Positions 20,946 to 32,460 of a stretch of 64,000 nt of DNA are shown here, one piece after another. This DNA comes from Rhipidocladum racemiflorum (lineage: Eukaryota; Streptophyta; Magnoliopsida; Poales; Poaceae). The position numbers and the translations under genes were made by a program. The stretch spans positions 78,762,509 to 78,826,508 of the forward strand of contig CM070577.1 of the NCBI GenBank assembly GCA_036346355.1, read 5' to 3'. Each line of letters opens with the position of its first letter. The first letter of the stretch is position 1. The notes below the pieces were generated by a model. That model was not told where the DNA came from. It saw only the letters and a program-made list of their open reading frames with translations, and ran no database searches.

Positions 20946-21373
20946 TAAGCTTTGAAGTTGGCGATTATGTTTACTTGAAAGTTTCATCACTTTGCGGAGT
21001 TTGTCGTTTCCAAATCCACGGAAAACTTGCCCCTCGATATATTGGACCATTTCCAATTATCGAGAAAATGGGAGAAATGGCATATAAGTTGGAATTGCCA
21101 TCCCGTCTATCTGAAGTCCATAATGTCTTCCATGTATCCCAAATTAAGAAGTGTCTTCATGTGCCAACTGATCTCGCTAATCTCGATGATCTCGATCTGC
21201 AACCTGATCTATCCTATCGAGAGCATCCTATTCGTATTCTTGAAGAAGTCGAGCGGCACACAAGAAACAAGATCCATAGAATGTTGAAAGTTCAATGGAG
21301 TAACCACACTGAGGAAGAAGCCACGTGGGAACGTGAAGACCATCTCATGAAAGAGTTTCCAAACTTCTTTTAG
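20946..21373 (+). pseudogene. pol: Gypsy B integrase C-terminus and chromodomain
   Basis: FEVGDYVYLKVS and KLAPRYIGPFPIIEKMGEMA mark the integrase C-terminal (GPY/F) part, followed by LSEVHNVFHVSQIKKCL. The last 60 residues (REHPIRILEEVERHTRNKIH, LKVQWSNHTEEEATWEREDH) form a chromodomain of the plant chromovirus type, which is thought to direct integration to particular chromatin. The frame reads uninterrupted to a TAG after FPNFF at 21373. Helitron D separates it from the integrase core. Confidence 0.93.
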
Positions 21374-22687
21374 ATCTCTTTTAACCCTCGCAAATCTCGA
21401 TGACGAGATTTTTGTAAGCGGGGTACATCTGTAACATTCACAAATTTATAAAAAGTTCAAAATCAAATAATAAAATGTGAAATCATTTCTTTGTTGCATT
21501 TCATGATTTTGTGTGCAATTATTGATTTATTGCGCAATTGGAATGGATTTTGGAATCTGACAAAGAAAGGAAAAAGAGAAAAAATATAAATTAGTAAAAT
21601 GGTAAAAGATTAAAATTACTATGGTAAATTTTTGGATAACCATGCTAAGCCTTAGAATCACTTTTAGCTGGTCAAAAGATCTTGTGGAAGCATTTAAGTA
21701 TTGAACTAACAATTTTAACTAGTAGAACTTATCCGTGACTAGCCCCTTGTCAGATTTTTTAGAGCAATTCGTGGAGCATTCTAGTGCCTAGGATTTTTAC
21801 CATGTTATCTTAGATACTTTGCCCTCATCTACAAAAATCTACAAAAATTAATAAGTAGTTTAACTATTTATTATCAATTAAACAATGCAGTTTTGAAATT
21901 CGGCAAAAAGTAGTAAAAGAATTTTAATAAAATAAATACTGTGATATTAGTTTTGAAATTTTTATGATAGAACTATCATATATATATATATATTCACACC
22001 TTCAGTAAAAGTTTCAAAAATTGATATGTTCATTTAGATATTTAATTAATTTAAAAACCGAAATGTTTTTCCTGTGCAGTTTGTGTTGTCAGATTTTTCA
22101 TTAAATCACCGTAGATCTTTTTAACCTCAAAATTTTACTGAAGGTAGGAAACTTATCTCCTAGCTTAGTCAAAAAGTTTCGAAAATTCCGGAGGTGAAAT
22201 GACCCGTGCATCGAATTGTTTACCGTGCGGTCTGAAGGAGACTAAGATTTCTCTCTTCATTTCTCGTTCTTACACATGGGGGCCACATGCCCAGTGACTC
22301 ATCCGCTGGCTCAAGCGCCTGAGGAACTGCCGATGGACCCAAAAACTGTACCAGACCCACACGTCATTCTCTCTTTCCTTCCCTCTTTCTTTCTTTCGTG
22401 TCCCTCTCTGCCGGTGGGCCTCCCCTTGCCAGTTCCATCCCGTTCCTCCTCTCACTCCCTTCTGTCTCTCTCCCTTGCGAAGCCAGCCGGAAAAATCGCT
22501 TGAACCGCGTCCATTCTTGTCCCTTCCTTGCTGCAATCTCGTGCCTCGAGGCCGCTTTCACATTCCGCTGCCACTAGACCTAGTGCCCATACCCAACGCT
22601 GGAGGATGGACGAGAAGGCTCGAAGATTTGTTGACCGGCCGCCATATCTTTTCTTCGATCAATTCCAGTCCCCACAGCCTCCCTTGT

Positions 22688-22697
22688 CTATATAAGC
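22688..22697 (+). promoter_or_regulatory. TATA-like box in gypsy B LTR
   Basis: CTATATAAGC lies in a locally GC-rich, pyrimidine-rich stretch about 1.26 kb into the LTR. It is the best promoter candidate in this LTR; no start site is shown by the sequence. Confidence 0.55.
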
Positions 22698-24300
22698 AAA
22701 GTAATAAGAACACTAAATCTACCCAAACGCGAAACATTCATCCACTCTTCTTTTCACCCCCAAAACCCGCCGGACCGAGCCTTTCTTCTGCATTCTCGGC
22801 GGAACCCGAATTGGGGCAAACCTCAAATTGCTGCAATACGGTAAAGGAATTCCAAAATTGATTGATCTTGAGGCATCCATATATGCTAATGAACCTTTCG
22901 CACCTTTTCTTCCAGCCCGAAGCAGTCCGAGGAGCCCTCACACTGTGCGCCTCCTTCCGCCATTGACACTGCACGGTGAGAGCTCCACCCGATTGTTCAT
23001 TCTCTGGTTTAAGCGCTCGAATAGGACCCTTAGAGCTCCTTGAAGCTTGTGGGCATGATCATTCGGTCCAGGATGAGCCGTAGCAATGTCGCGCCTTGCG
23101 CCACCGTGTGCTTCCGCCAGCCACTACCGCACGCACAAATTCCCCAAACACCAACCACAACCGAGTAATACCCTAGGTCCACCATGGTCCCGTGACGCTG
23201 TAGGAGCCAACCAAGCCCCAGCGACGCCGCCAGAAAGTCGCCGACGAGCTCGACCATGGCCTCCCCTACCCAGAGTCGTTGCTTTGCGGGCCATGCTTGT
23301 CAGCCGGAAGCGTTCGCTCTCTCAGCAACGCATGCCTCGCTGCCGTGCGAGCCTAGCCGCCCAGCCTCGCGCAACTGCGCGTGCACCCGCACGCGAGCCA
23401 CTGACGAGCGGACTCCAGCCGTTAGTGACCGTGGACCGATTCAAAAGCCAGCCCGCACGAAATTAACAAAATACGCTTTACCTTAAGGAAAGCGTATTTT
23501 TCCATTTTTCTGGACTTTAGTAAACCGAATGAATTCAATTGCTCATAACTTTTGAAATATAAATCCAAATCAAATGAGACTTGTTTCTAAATTTATGATA
23601 AATCATATAGTTTCATATCTATAAAAACATTTAAAACTTATTTAGCAAATTAAATTTAAATTCAGATTTAAAGAGGGAAATCCAAATATGCCTCATATAG
23701 AAATTTTGCAAACAAAATCCAAATTGGGTGAAACCCATTTTGTTTGAATCCTCATGCTAAATACTGTCCAAATATGTGATTAAATTTGAATTTGGAGCTA
23801 AGTTGTGTAAATTTTCTATTACGGTTAGATTCAATGTGAGAATTAGTAAAATGGCTATAACTTGTTCGAAAATTATTCAAATTGAGTGAAATTTGTTTGG
23901 ACATGTTAGTTATGTTATTTAGAACCAGATTGTGAAATAAAAGTTAGGATGTACCATGCATCTTTTTATCAAAAATGATTAGGCTGCCACATGTAATAAA
24001 TAACATTAGTACAAATACATATATAACCTGAAAAATGAAATTTTGTAAATTTAACCTTACAATTTTAGCTTCTTGAATTCATAAATTAAAATAAAATAAT
24101 ACACAAAAGAAAAGTAGTTGTGTTGCATATCCCTAAGCTGCTATCATCAGGATGATATCTTACGATTTAATTACTGCAAGAAATGATGAAGTTTTGATTG
24201 CTATTTTGTTTGTTTTTGGAATGATTCTAATTGGTTCTTTTAATTGTTCTTTTGTCGATATTGAATTATTTTATTTGCCATGTTCTTTCTTCGACGCGTA

Positions 24301-24381
24301 GACGTTGATACTACCGACACCGCCGTCGACGACATCGATTTCGCTTACGCCACTGAAGAGCAAGGCAAGCACCCCCTTTGA
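24301..24381 (+). other. Short acidic open stretch in LTR B, shared with its relative
   Basis: One frame reads VDVDTTDTAVDDIDFAYATE and then EQGKHPL before a stop. The reversed LTR at 32190-32275 encodes a related stretch (VESDDPNLIADDTG, then NDQGKHPS). The G+C and codon pattern differ from the AT-rich surroundings. It could be an exon of a short LTR-encoded peptide, or chance conservation at DNA level. Confidence 0.35.
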
Positions 24382-26025
24382 GCATTTTGAACCTAGATTT
24401 CATAATCAACTAAAATGTGATTAAGAATCTTCCTGCATGCCATATTTTAATAAATTTCTATCTTACGTTACCTGGTAATTACATCCCAAATTGAAGGATT
24501 ACCTCAATTATGTTGACATGTGTTCTATGATAACCATAGGTATGGGTAGATTCATACACTTGATGGGATAACGATTATTAATCGCATTTGCTTAGTGATG
24601 CTTAGAAAAATATCAATGACATTTACACACCCACACACTTTTCTTTATGAATTTTTTAATGGTTTATTTAAGCAGTAAAGGATACTGGTAGTTTGATAAA
24701 AATGAAAATAAAATTATTGTTTTGACGTGGATGATTATTGGCAATAGCCGGATGTACATATTTTAACGTGTACGTAGCTAGGGTGGAGTTATCGCCCATG
24801 TCACTTTAAGGATCGAACGTAGTGTTGCATGAGCCAAGTATAACCGTACATCCACAAGTACTGGACTGGGACAGTCTTAACTTATTAAAATTATTTGGGA
24901 CTAGCTTTGCACATTGGTAGGCAGTAGTAGCACGGGCATTTCGGATATAGGTTTGCTCGAGGGAGGTGCCATCACCGAGGTGTTGACACTTGCCGATGTA
25001 ACGGTGTACGCCTGACTATGAATTTGGGGCTGTTATTCTATTGAGCTGCAGCTCCTGATTATCATTATTACTTTACAATATTTGGCTTCCATCATAGTCA
25101 GTGTGAGTCAACATCGGGCTAGTGCAAAGTTAGGTTCAGATAATCGAACGGTTTCGTTATGAACTCCCCGCGGACATACCAAAGGAAGTGTCTTATAGCT
25201 TGCAAAAAGAGAGAACATATTTTGTGGGTAAAGCAGTACAAACTCTACAGAGTCTAAAACTAATCGATTAGCCGTATCCACGGTCATAGATGACTTGGCA
25301 AACCAGCACTAGTTATTTGTTTTCTATTATCTGAAACTTTGGTTAAATGATTTGGAAAATGATTCATATATGTTAAATGTCACTTATTGTTATACTCGTT
25401 CGTATAAGACCATGGAGGGTCTTACTCGTTATTTTACTCACAAAAGGCCGTGAGTAAATTGTTATTATTCATTTCATTACATGTTATTTCAATTACTTAT
25501 CAATCTGCTTTAATTTCAATTTATGCTTTCCATTACTATTCAGTATTACTTCATTCAAAATTTTCTCTTTACACAAAACAACCTTAGAAACCCACTTTCT
25601 ATTCAGCTGCATATATTTCAGGCTTTGCAAACACTACAAGTCTTGCGAGTACAAATGTACTCAACTTGCTTTAACATGGTTTTTAGGTGAAGAGCAAGAA
25701 TATCATGTCGAGGATAACGATAATGAAGAGCTCGTTATTTATGGCGATGACTGTCCTCTCTAGGTTCATCTTGTCTGTTGCCTGTGGTGTTTTGGGCTAG
25801 TCGGCAAACAATGAGATGTGAACTTTTATTACTGCTACTTTTGGTTATGTAATATTAATATGGAACATCTAATGTAATAAAAGTTTAAACTTGTGTTTGA
25901 CTATAATTCCAAATTGTGTTTGTGCGTGCCAGCCAATGATCATGGGAATGGCACATAAAGCACTTAAGAACCTTGTTTTTATGTTACTTAAAGGCATAAA
26001 AATGAGGGTCTGACAAATACCCAAA

Positions 26026-26325
26026 CTAACATCACTACTCTAAATCGCTACTGTAAATTAAACAACTAACATCACTACTCTAAATTGAAGAACGCTAAAT
26101 CACTACTCTAAGTCGCTAAATCGCTACTCTAAATTAAATAACTAACATACTACTCTAAATTGAACTACGCTAAATCACTACTCTAAGTCGCTAAATCGCT
26201 ACTCTAAATTAAACAACTAACATACTACTCTAAATTGAAGAACGCTAACTCACTACTCTAAGTCGCTAAATCGCACTCTAAACTAAACAGCTAAATCGCT
26301 ACTCTAAATTGAAGAACGCTAAGTA
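26026..26325 (+). repeat. Minisatellite, about 75-bp unit, four copies
   Basis: Units of the type AACTAACATACTACTCTAAA and CGCTAAATCGCTACTCTAAA repeat about every 75 bp, each built from shorter CTACTCTAA and GTCGCTAAATCGCTA motifs. The last copy is truncated. No open frame is associated. Confidence 0.88.
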
Positions 26326-26350
26326 GCGATGTTACCTTCTTTCTTCTTCC

Positions 26351-26396
<46 letters not shown>

Positions 26397-26400
26397 CCCC
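26351..26400. repeat. CT microsatellite
   Basis: A run of about 22 CT dinucleotides is followed by a C-run, just downstream of the minisatellite. Confidence 0.95.
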
Positions 26401-26507
26401 CCTCTCTTCCTCCTGGCCGGCGTCGCTTGCCTTGCCTCTGTCGCTACTCGCCTCTGCTGCCGAACGAATAGATCGATCTATTTGCATCGTTTTTTACCGT
26501 ACAGTTT

Positions 26508-26726
26508 TCGCCGTACGGTTCGGCGACGACTCCCTATTCGCCGTACGGTTCGGCGAAGACTCCTTATTCGCCACACGGTTCGGCGAATACTGTCTCGTTT
26601 CCCGTGAAATTAACTGGCCAATGGATAATAGTGTAATTAGGCAGTAGTCGCCAAACGGTACGGCGACTGCTGCTAATTCGCCATATCGTTTGGCGACTAC
26701 TGCTAATTCGCCATACCATTTGGCGA
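26508..26726. repeat. Two triplets of evenly spaced short palindromes
   Basis: Stem-loops of about 20 bp lie at 26508-26526, 26537-26557, 26567-26587, 26647-26667, 26678-26696 and 26708-26726. Centres are 30 bp apart within each triplet and 80 bp apart between triplets. Stems are TTCGCCG/CGGCGAA, TTCGCC/GGCGAA, GTCGCC/GGCGAC and TCGCCA/TGGCGA, so base changes in one arm are matched in the other. I know no named element with this array. Confidence 0.85.
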
Positions 26727-27247
26727 TGGTGTGTTAATTTTGCAAAAAAAAAATTCCCGTATTAAAACCGTAATTGATTTTAAAAAAAGTATTATTTAAA
26801 AAAAATCCATGCACTTACCATTGTTCATGATGTCATTTGGTAAAATGAATGGCATTATCGAGGACATTTGACTGAAGTTTTCACCCGTTGGATCTAGATC
26901 ATGTGAATTTGCTATGTCCCCTGTCCCTAATCTACAATTCGCTTCACTGCCATCTCCTCCTCCCTCTGTGCCACCGCGCCATCTCACACGCAGTGGAGGC
27001 ACACGCCGATTCCTTCTCAGGCGTCGATGGAAGCTCCAAATTCCTAGTTTGCATAGGATTTGGGGTTTTTTTTGGGAGGGGTGTTTTAGGATTTGTTTTT
27101 TTTTTAGGATGACAGCTCAAAATTACTAGTCGAGGTCGCCGGAAGAGGACTCGCAAGGCGTGGCTTCGCCGGAGTTCACGAGTTCCTCGCTGACGCAGAG
27201 GCTGTGGGGCATGAATCTTATTCTTATACAGAGGGATAATTACATTG
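26727..27247. other. Unassigned sequence
   Basis: This 0.5-kb stretch contains homopolymer runs and moderately GC-rich sequence near 26940-27190. Open frames on both strands are short and show no recognisable domain. I see no terminal repeats that would define an element. Confidence 0.6.
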
Positions 27248-27465
27248 TACTCCATCGGTCGATAAATATAAGGTTTATAATTTGAATGATCTTATTTATA
27301 GATATAAGATTTGCACGTGGATTTAATTAGTTTTTCCTACTATACCCCTATTTATTATTTCTCAATCATATGAACTTATTTATTACCACCCACACAAAGT
27401 ATCATATCTTTCTCAATTTCGTCGTAACCTTAATTTTTGTGTAAAATCAAAATACACCTTATATT
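27248..27465. mobile_element. Stowaway-like MITE fragment
   Basis: The left end, TACTCCATCGGTCGATAAAT, resembles the Stowaway terminus CTCCCTCCGTCCCATAAA after a TA target. The right part ends CACCTTATATT where the next LTR begins at 27466; the matching right terminus is absent. The assignment rests on the left end and AT-rich content only. Confidence 0.5.
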
Positions 27466-28086
27466 TGTAACACCCCGGCATCTATTATGCCTGAATGTCA
27501 CCAAACAAAGACTAAACCACATCTAAATACAACAATTTAAGGTAAATTACAGCAAAGGCACAAATGCTAAAACCGAAAATTTCGGCAGCATCTCCTTTGT
27601 TTTATCATGATTTGAAGCAATAGCAATAACAGGGCAAGTAATATCATAACATAAGACATCTAAAGAAGCAATACAAATGGATATAGCAACAACATAAGAC
27701 AATAATATCAAGTCCAACCACTCCATAAACTATAACGAAGCAAATAAGGAACACAAGCGCGCAATTTAACCCATACACCAAGTTTCATGGCACTATTATT
27801 ATGATCATGACTCAAATTGATAAATGTGCCTAGGGGTGTGGAGCTACGTGAAGATGTGTAGCTAATGCCCGTTTCCACATGCCGGTTTCATGGTACCTAA
27901 AAACAACATAAAACACAAGCGAGAGTTCATCACTCAGCAAGCATATTGCAATGGATCATAAAGAATAAATCAATACCAACATCAATATATACCATACTTT
28001 AACATCATGATCAAATTATAATCTCATCTAGAACATCGTAGTACACAACTCATTATCATCATCATGTATGCAACGCAATGCAATGC
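27466..28086 (-). repeat. A-family LTR fragment, broken by LTR E
   Basis: Starts TGTAACACCCCGGCATC (the LTR 3' end read on the minus strand) and follows the family through the TTTCGGCAGCATCTCC motif and CATCATCATGTATGCAA. It stops at 28086 where gypsy LTR E starts. The remaining 1.8 kb is not found beyond E's far end, so it was lost. Confidence 0.9.
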
Positions 28087-29471
28087 TGTGAGACCCTCCC
28101 TTTTATGCTACAGTATAACATAAAAGAAATGTTCTAATGCGCATACTATGCTAGTCCCATGATCAGTAGCTAGCACGCACAAACACAATTTGGAAACACA
28201 GCCATACAAGTTACATATTTTATTTCAGCGGAAGTATCAATACCAGATGACCATTAAGGTCAAAGAAAATATAACAGAAGAATCAGATGACTTGCAGTGT
28301 GCCGCATAACCCTCAGGCAACTGACAAGGTAAACCTTAGGTAGAATCATCGTTAAAAATCCCGTTTTCCTGCGTCGAAGTAATTGTCGAGATTTCCTGCC
28401 TAAAAACAACAATAATAGCAAGGATGAGTACATTGCGTACTCAGCAAGACTTGTAGTGTTTGCAAAGCCTAAAATATATGCAAGCTGAATAGAAAGTGGG
28501 TTTCTACGGTTGTTTTGCACAAAGAAGAGATTTGAATAGTAAGTGCTAAATAGTAAATGAAAGCGTAAATAAAATTTAAAACAGTTTACCGAATAAATGA
28601 AATAACAAGTATTGAATGAAAATAGGTAACAATTCACTCACACTCCTTTGTGAGCGGAAAGCAACGAAATTACTCACGGCTCTTTGTGAGTAATAAATTT
28701 TCCCAATATCATCCCGAAGCAATTGCAGTTAATTAATCATCAAATCATCTGGTCGAATTTTATAAAAATTATAGAAAATGTCTAGCTATGTGATGACGTT
28801 ACCAAGTGCTCATGACCGCGAGCGCGGCTAATCGATTAGTTTTATACTCTGCAGAGTTGTACAACTTTACCCACAAGATATGTCCTCCCTTGTTGGCAAA
28901 CGTTATTAGACACACTTCCTTTGGTGTGCCGCCGGGGAGTACATAACGAAACCGTTACATTATCTAATCCTAACTTTGCACCGGTCCGATGACGTTTAAC
29001 CCCAGCTATGATGGAAGCAAAATAATTTTTGTGATGTGATCATGATCAGGAGCCCGCAGCTCAAATAATAATACCCCCAATTCTTAGCTTGGCGTACACT
29101 GTTACATCGGCAGGTGTTATTCCCAACACCTCGATGAGGGCACCCCTTCGAGCAAACCTAACCAAATTGCCCGTGCTGCTACTGCCTACCAATGTGCAAA
29201 GCTAGTCTTTGACAACTTAGTGAGTTAAGACCGCCCCATTCTGGTACTTGTGGATGTACGGTTATCTTGGCATGAAAACAACATATCAGCTCAGTTCTTA
29301 TACGACACGGGTGATGGTCTCCCCCTAACTACGTGCAAGTTAAAACTCGCACCTCCGGATTTTGTCATAATCACCCACATCAAATTCAATAGTTTTATTT
29401 TCATTTTTAGCAAACTACCAACATTTTCCATAGTTTCGAATAACCATTTATAAATCCAAAAGGAGAGGTAA

Positions 29472-31921
29472 TGTGACACCACGGAATGCCGAGACACCGT
29501 AAACAAATGTGAATTAGAGAATGTGACCTTATAAAGTATGAAATCGGAGATTAAAACTTTACGTTTGCAGTTTAATCGCGTTTCCGGGCCGATTTCGGAA
29601 GTTTGGGCCTTCCCGGAGGAGTTTGGGCCTTAGGGGGGTGAGTCGTGGGCCTTGGTGGGAGAGAGTTAGGGCCCATGAGGGAGAAGAGGCAGGATTTTGG
29701 GGGCTAGGGGCGTCCCTCCTGCCCTAGCCGCCTCCCCAATCCCCATCCTCTTGGGTGCCTCCTCCTCTCCTCTTGGCGCCTCCTCCCCTCCCCCTTGGGT
29801 GCGCCCCCAATTCCTCCTCTCCACCTCCTTTGCTGCAAAGAGGAGATCCCCCACCACACAACCTCGCTGTCCCCTCCAACGGGAAGCCCCGCGACGAGGA
29901 GATCCGGCGATTCTAGCGCGAGGAGGACGTTCGGGAGGCTCGGGAGGATAGATCTCGGCGCTGCTCGTTAGTCGGGAGGAGGTAAGGCATGGGTGATCCT
30001 TGGGTTTGGGTCTAGGTACTGTTATAGGGATGAATTTCATGTTTTTAGATCAAGGGAGGTGCTGCCATGGGGTAGGATTGATGAAATCTAGAGTTGTGTT
30101 CATGTTCTGGTTCGGGCAGATTGGGAACCCGAACTAGGGCAGACGTTTTCGCTAATTTCGAGTTTGAATCTGACTGTACGGACTTTTAGGAAGTTGTAGA
30201 TAATTTCCTTATCTTTCCGTGCATATAAAGAAATTGAAATTCCGCCCAGCCGTTTAGAAGTTATGGCTGTTTTACCGAGCGCTGTCAAATCTGTGACGAG
30301 ATTGGGACAGTTCGTGTTCAACGTTAGATTAAACAACATTAGAGTCCGAATTAGTCTTTCCCTATAACTATAAAAAGTTGGGAAATTTCCTAAGCTATGT
30401 GGCGATGTACTCGTTTATTCAATTTGGAGTCCTAGAACAGAAGTTATGCCCGTTGGAAGGCTGCTGTCCCGAAGGGACAGATTTACTGTTTTCTGATTTT
30501 AGGAGTTGTAAGCGAAGTCGGGGTAGTGGGATATATGTGTGCTGTTTTGTGGATTCGATTTGAGTGTGTGGCACGTGTTTGCAGGTGGTGTGCTTCCAGG
30601 AGTGCCCTCAACCTCTCGTCACTCCGTTGTCCGTGGTTGAAGGCAAGTGTGTTGCGTGGATTGTATGCTATATGTGTTGCTAGAATTGATTGATAGCATT
30701 TGGAATAGATAACATGTTGTTTTGCCATGATTTACATGTTATAATTGATAGGAGGTCCTTAGGCCATGATTTAAATGTTATCGATGATATGGTGTCCTCA
30801 TGCCATGATTAACAATGTTTGTTGTTGACAAATGATTCACATGCCATGTTTTGAGCAGAATCAGTCAATTGTTGAATATGGTCCTACATGTGGAAATGCC
30901 ATGTGTTGATATGCAATATTTCTATTCATGTATATGTTGCTGTCCGTTTTGCATACATGGCATATTTTCATGGCCGGCCGGTGAGATAAGTCATAACTAT
31001 TCCGGTAGGGTCGGTGAGAACTGTTATGACTAGTCCGGGGCTATTCTTTTGAATAAGTCCTACATCGTGATTCCTTCACCGAGGTGAATGGAAGCGAGTG
31101 ATAGGCACCCTCCATCTTCGGGATGGAAGGGGGAAAGGGTGCATGCCGACGGGTGTGCACTCAACCATACCGGTATGAGTATTCCAGAAGACATGTGCAT
31201 TGCATTGCATGAATGTTATACATGAATAAAGATGTTTATGAGATGATGAGTAGAGTACTCATGAGATGCTCATGAGATGATTATCATGTTGTTTTAAAGG
31301 ATGTATATAATATTAAATATGATGTGTTGTGATATAACGGTGGAGACTGGAATGATGGTTTGTTGTCTTGATCCTTGTTGATTCATTACAATACACTTTG
31401 CTGAGTTATGAACTCACGCTTGTTTTTTTTTTGTTGTTTGTTTTCTTTAGGTACCATGAAATCGGCGCGCGGGAAAGGGATTTAGCTACACTACTCCACG
31501 TAGTATCATAATCTAGCTAATTCACATGTGTTGGAGACACGGCATTAAGTATTACAATAATCATTGATGTAGGGTTGTTATGTTTGGTTGTCTTCTCTCA
31601 TGTGTATCATGTGGGATTGAGAAGTGAATTGATTCATCATATTAGACTTAAATTAATGCTTATTCTTTTGCTATCGATGCTTAATGATGCTTTTAGTTGA
31701 TGATTAGCTATCATTATCGCTGCGTATGGTTATCTCGTTTGTCTTACATATTGATATGATGTTATGTTGCTAAGTTTCATGCAAAAACAAAGGAGATGCT
31801 GTCAAAATTTTCAATTATTCTAAATGATTACTTGCTGTAATTTACCTTAAATTATGGTATTAAATGTGTTATGGTCTATGTTTGGTGACATTCTGGGCTT
31901 AGTAGAAGCTGGGGTGTTACA
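29472..31921 (+). repeat. A-family solo LTR (2450 bp), + strand
   Basis: Runs TGTGACACCACGG to GGGGTGTTACA with GGTAA on both sides (29467-29471 and 31922-31926). No internal region is attached. A 5-bp duplication around a lone LTR is the product expected from recombination between the two LTRs of a complete insertion. It lies inside gypsy LTR E. Confidence 0.95.
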
Positions 31922-32460
31922 GGTAATGTGTAAGAATGTTAACCAGAGTTTTCTACAGCAGTGCTAAGCATGAATATTTTAATAACGAATATTCCCAGTT
32001 CAACCCACCATGTCTAGGGTTACAAAGGTTCGCGTATTCAACAGAATTGAGGTATAATCCATCATTGAGGTAATAATTACCAGGAAATGTAAATAAGAAG
32101 TTTCATAGAATATAAAGCATGCATGCAGGTTACTTGTGCACATTTTTAAGTAGTTATAAAACTGGGATCAAAATGATCGAAGGGTGCTTGCCTTGATCGT
32201 TGAAAGCTAGTTCAGTTCCAGTGTCGTCAGCGATAAGATTGGGATCGTCCGATTCTACCCGACGATTCGACAGAACATAACAAAAACATTGTTTCAATAT
32301 TAGCGAAAAGAATCGAATAAAGAATCAAACACAGAGTAACATACTAATAAATACAAATTTGCACATCACAGTAGTTACAGTAACAAACCACAATCATCAT
32401 CGCGAGCGTAATAGGGTTATAATACAATCTACCATGTGACACATAATGGAATTAAATAAA

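Larger units (their letters stand above)
4650..26015 (+). mobile_element. Ty3/gypsy chromovirus element B (nested, 5'-truncated)
   Basis: One gypsy element can be followed in order on the + strand: gag zinc knuckle, protease and reverse transcriptase (4650-6449), integrase (16383-17500), integrase C-terminus with chromodomain (20946-21373) and 3' LTR (21430-26015). The gaps are Sirevirus C and Helitron D. Integrase downstream of reverse transcriptase, the chromodomain and the very long LTR fit the Tekay/Del lineage. The 5' LTR and most of gag are not in the window: element A begins at 4650. The element is dead, with stops, frameshifts and an RNase H deletion. Confidence 0.9.
21430..26015 (+). 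repeat. 3' LTR of gypsy B (about 4.6 kb)
   Basis: It begins TGTAACATTC shortly after the pol stop and ends GGGTCTGACA. A second, reversed and interrupted copy (28087 to about 35057) confirms the right end and much of the interior. The unusual length fits Tekay/Del elements. It includes a GC-rich block (22270-23460) with a TATA-like box at 22688-22697 and AT-rich flanks. The purine run before it (GTAAGCGGGGTACAT) is a weak, mutated polypurine tract. No 5' LTR is available for dating. Confidence 0.8.

Noticed and set aside
29697..30040. Open frames on both strands in the GC-rich part of the A-family LTRs (also 53121-53545 and 59812-60186)
   Set aside because: Length and frame change between LTR copies by small indels, and the translations are low-complexity Pro/Arg/Ser-rich.
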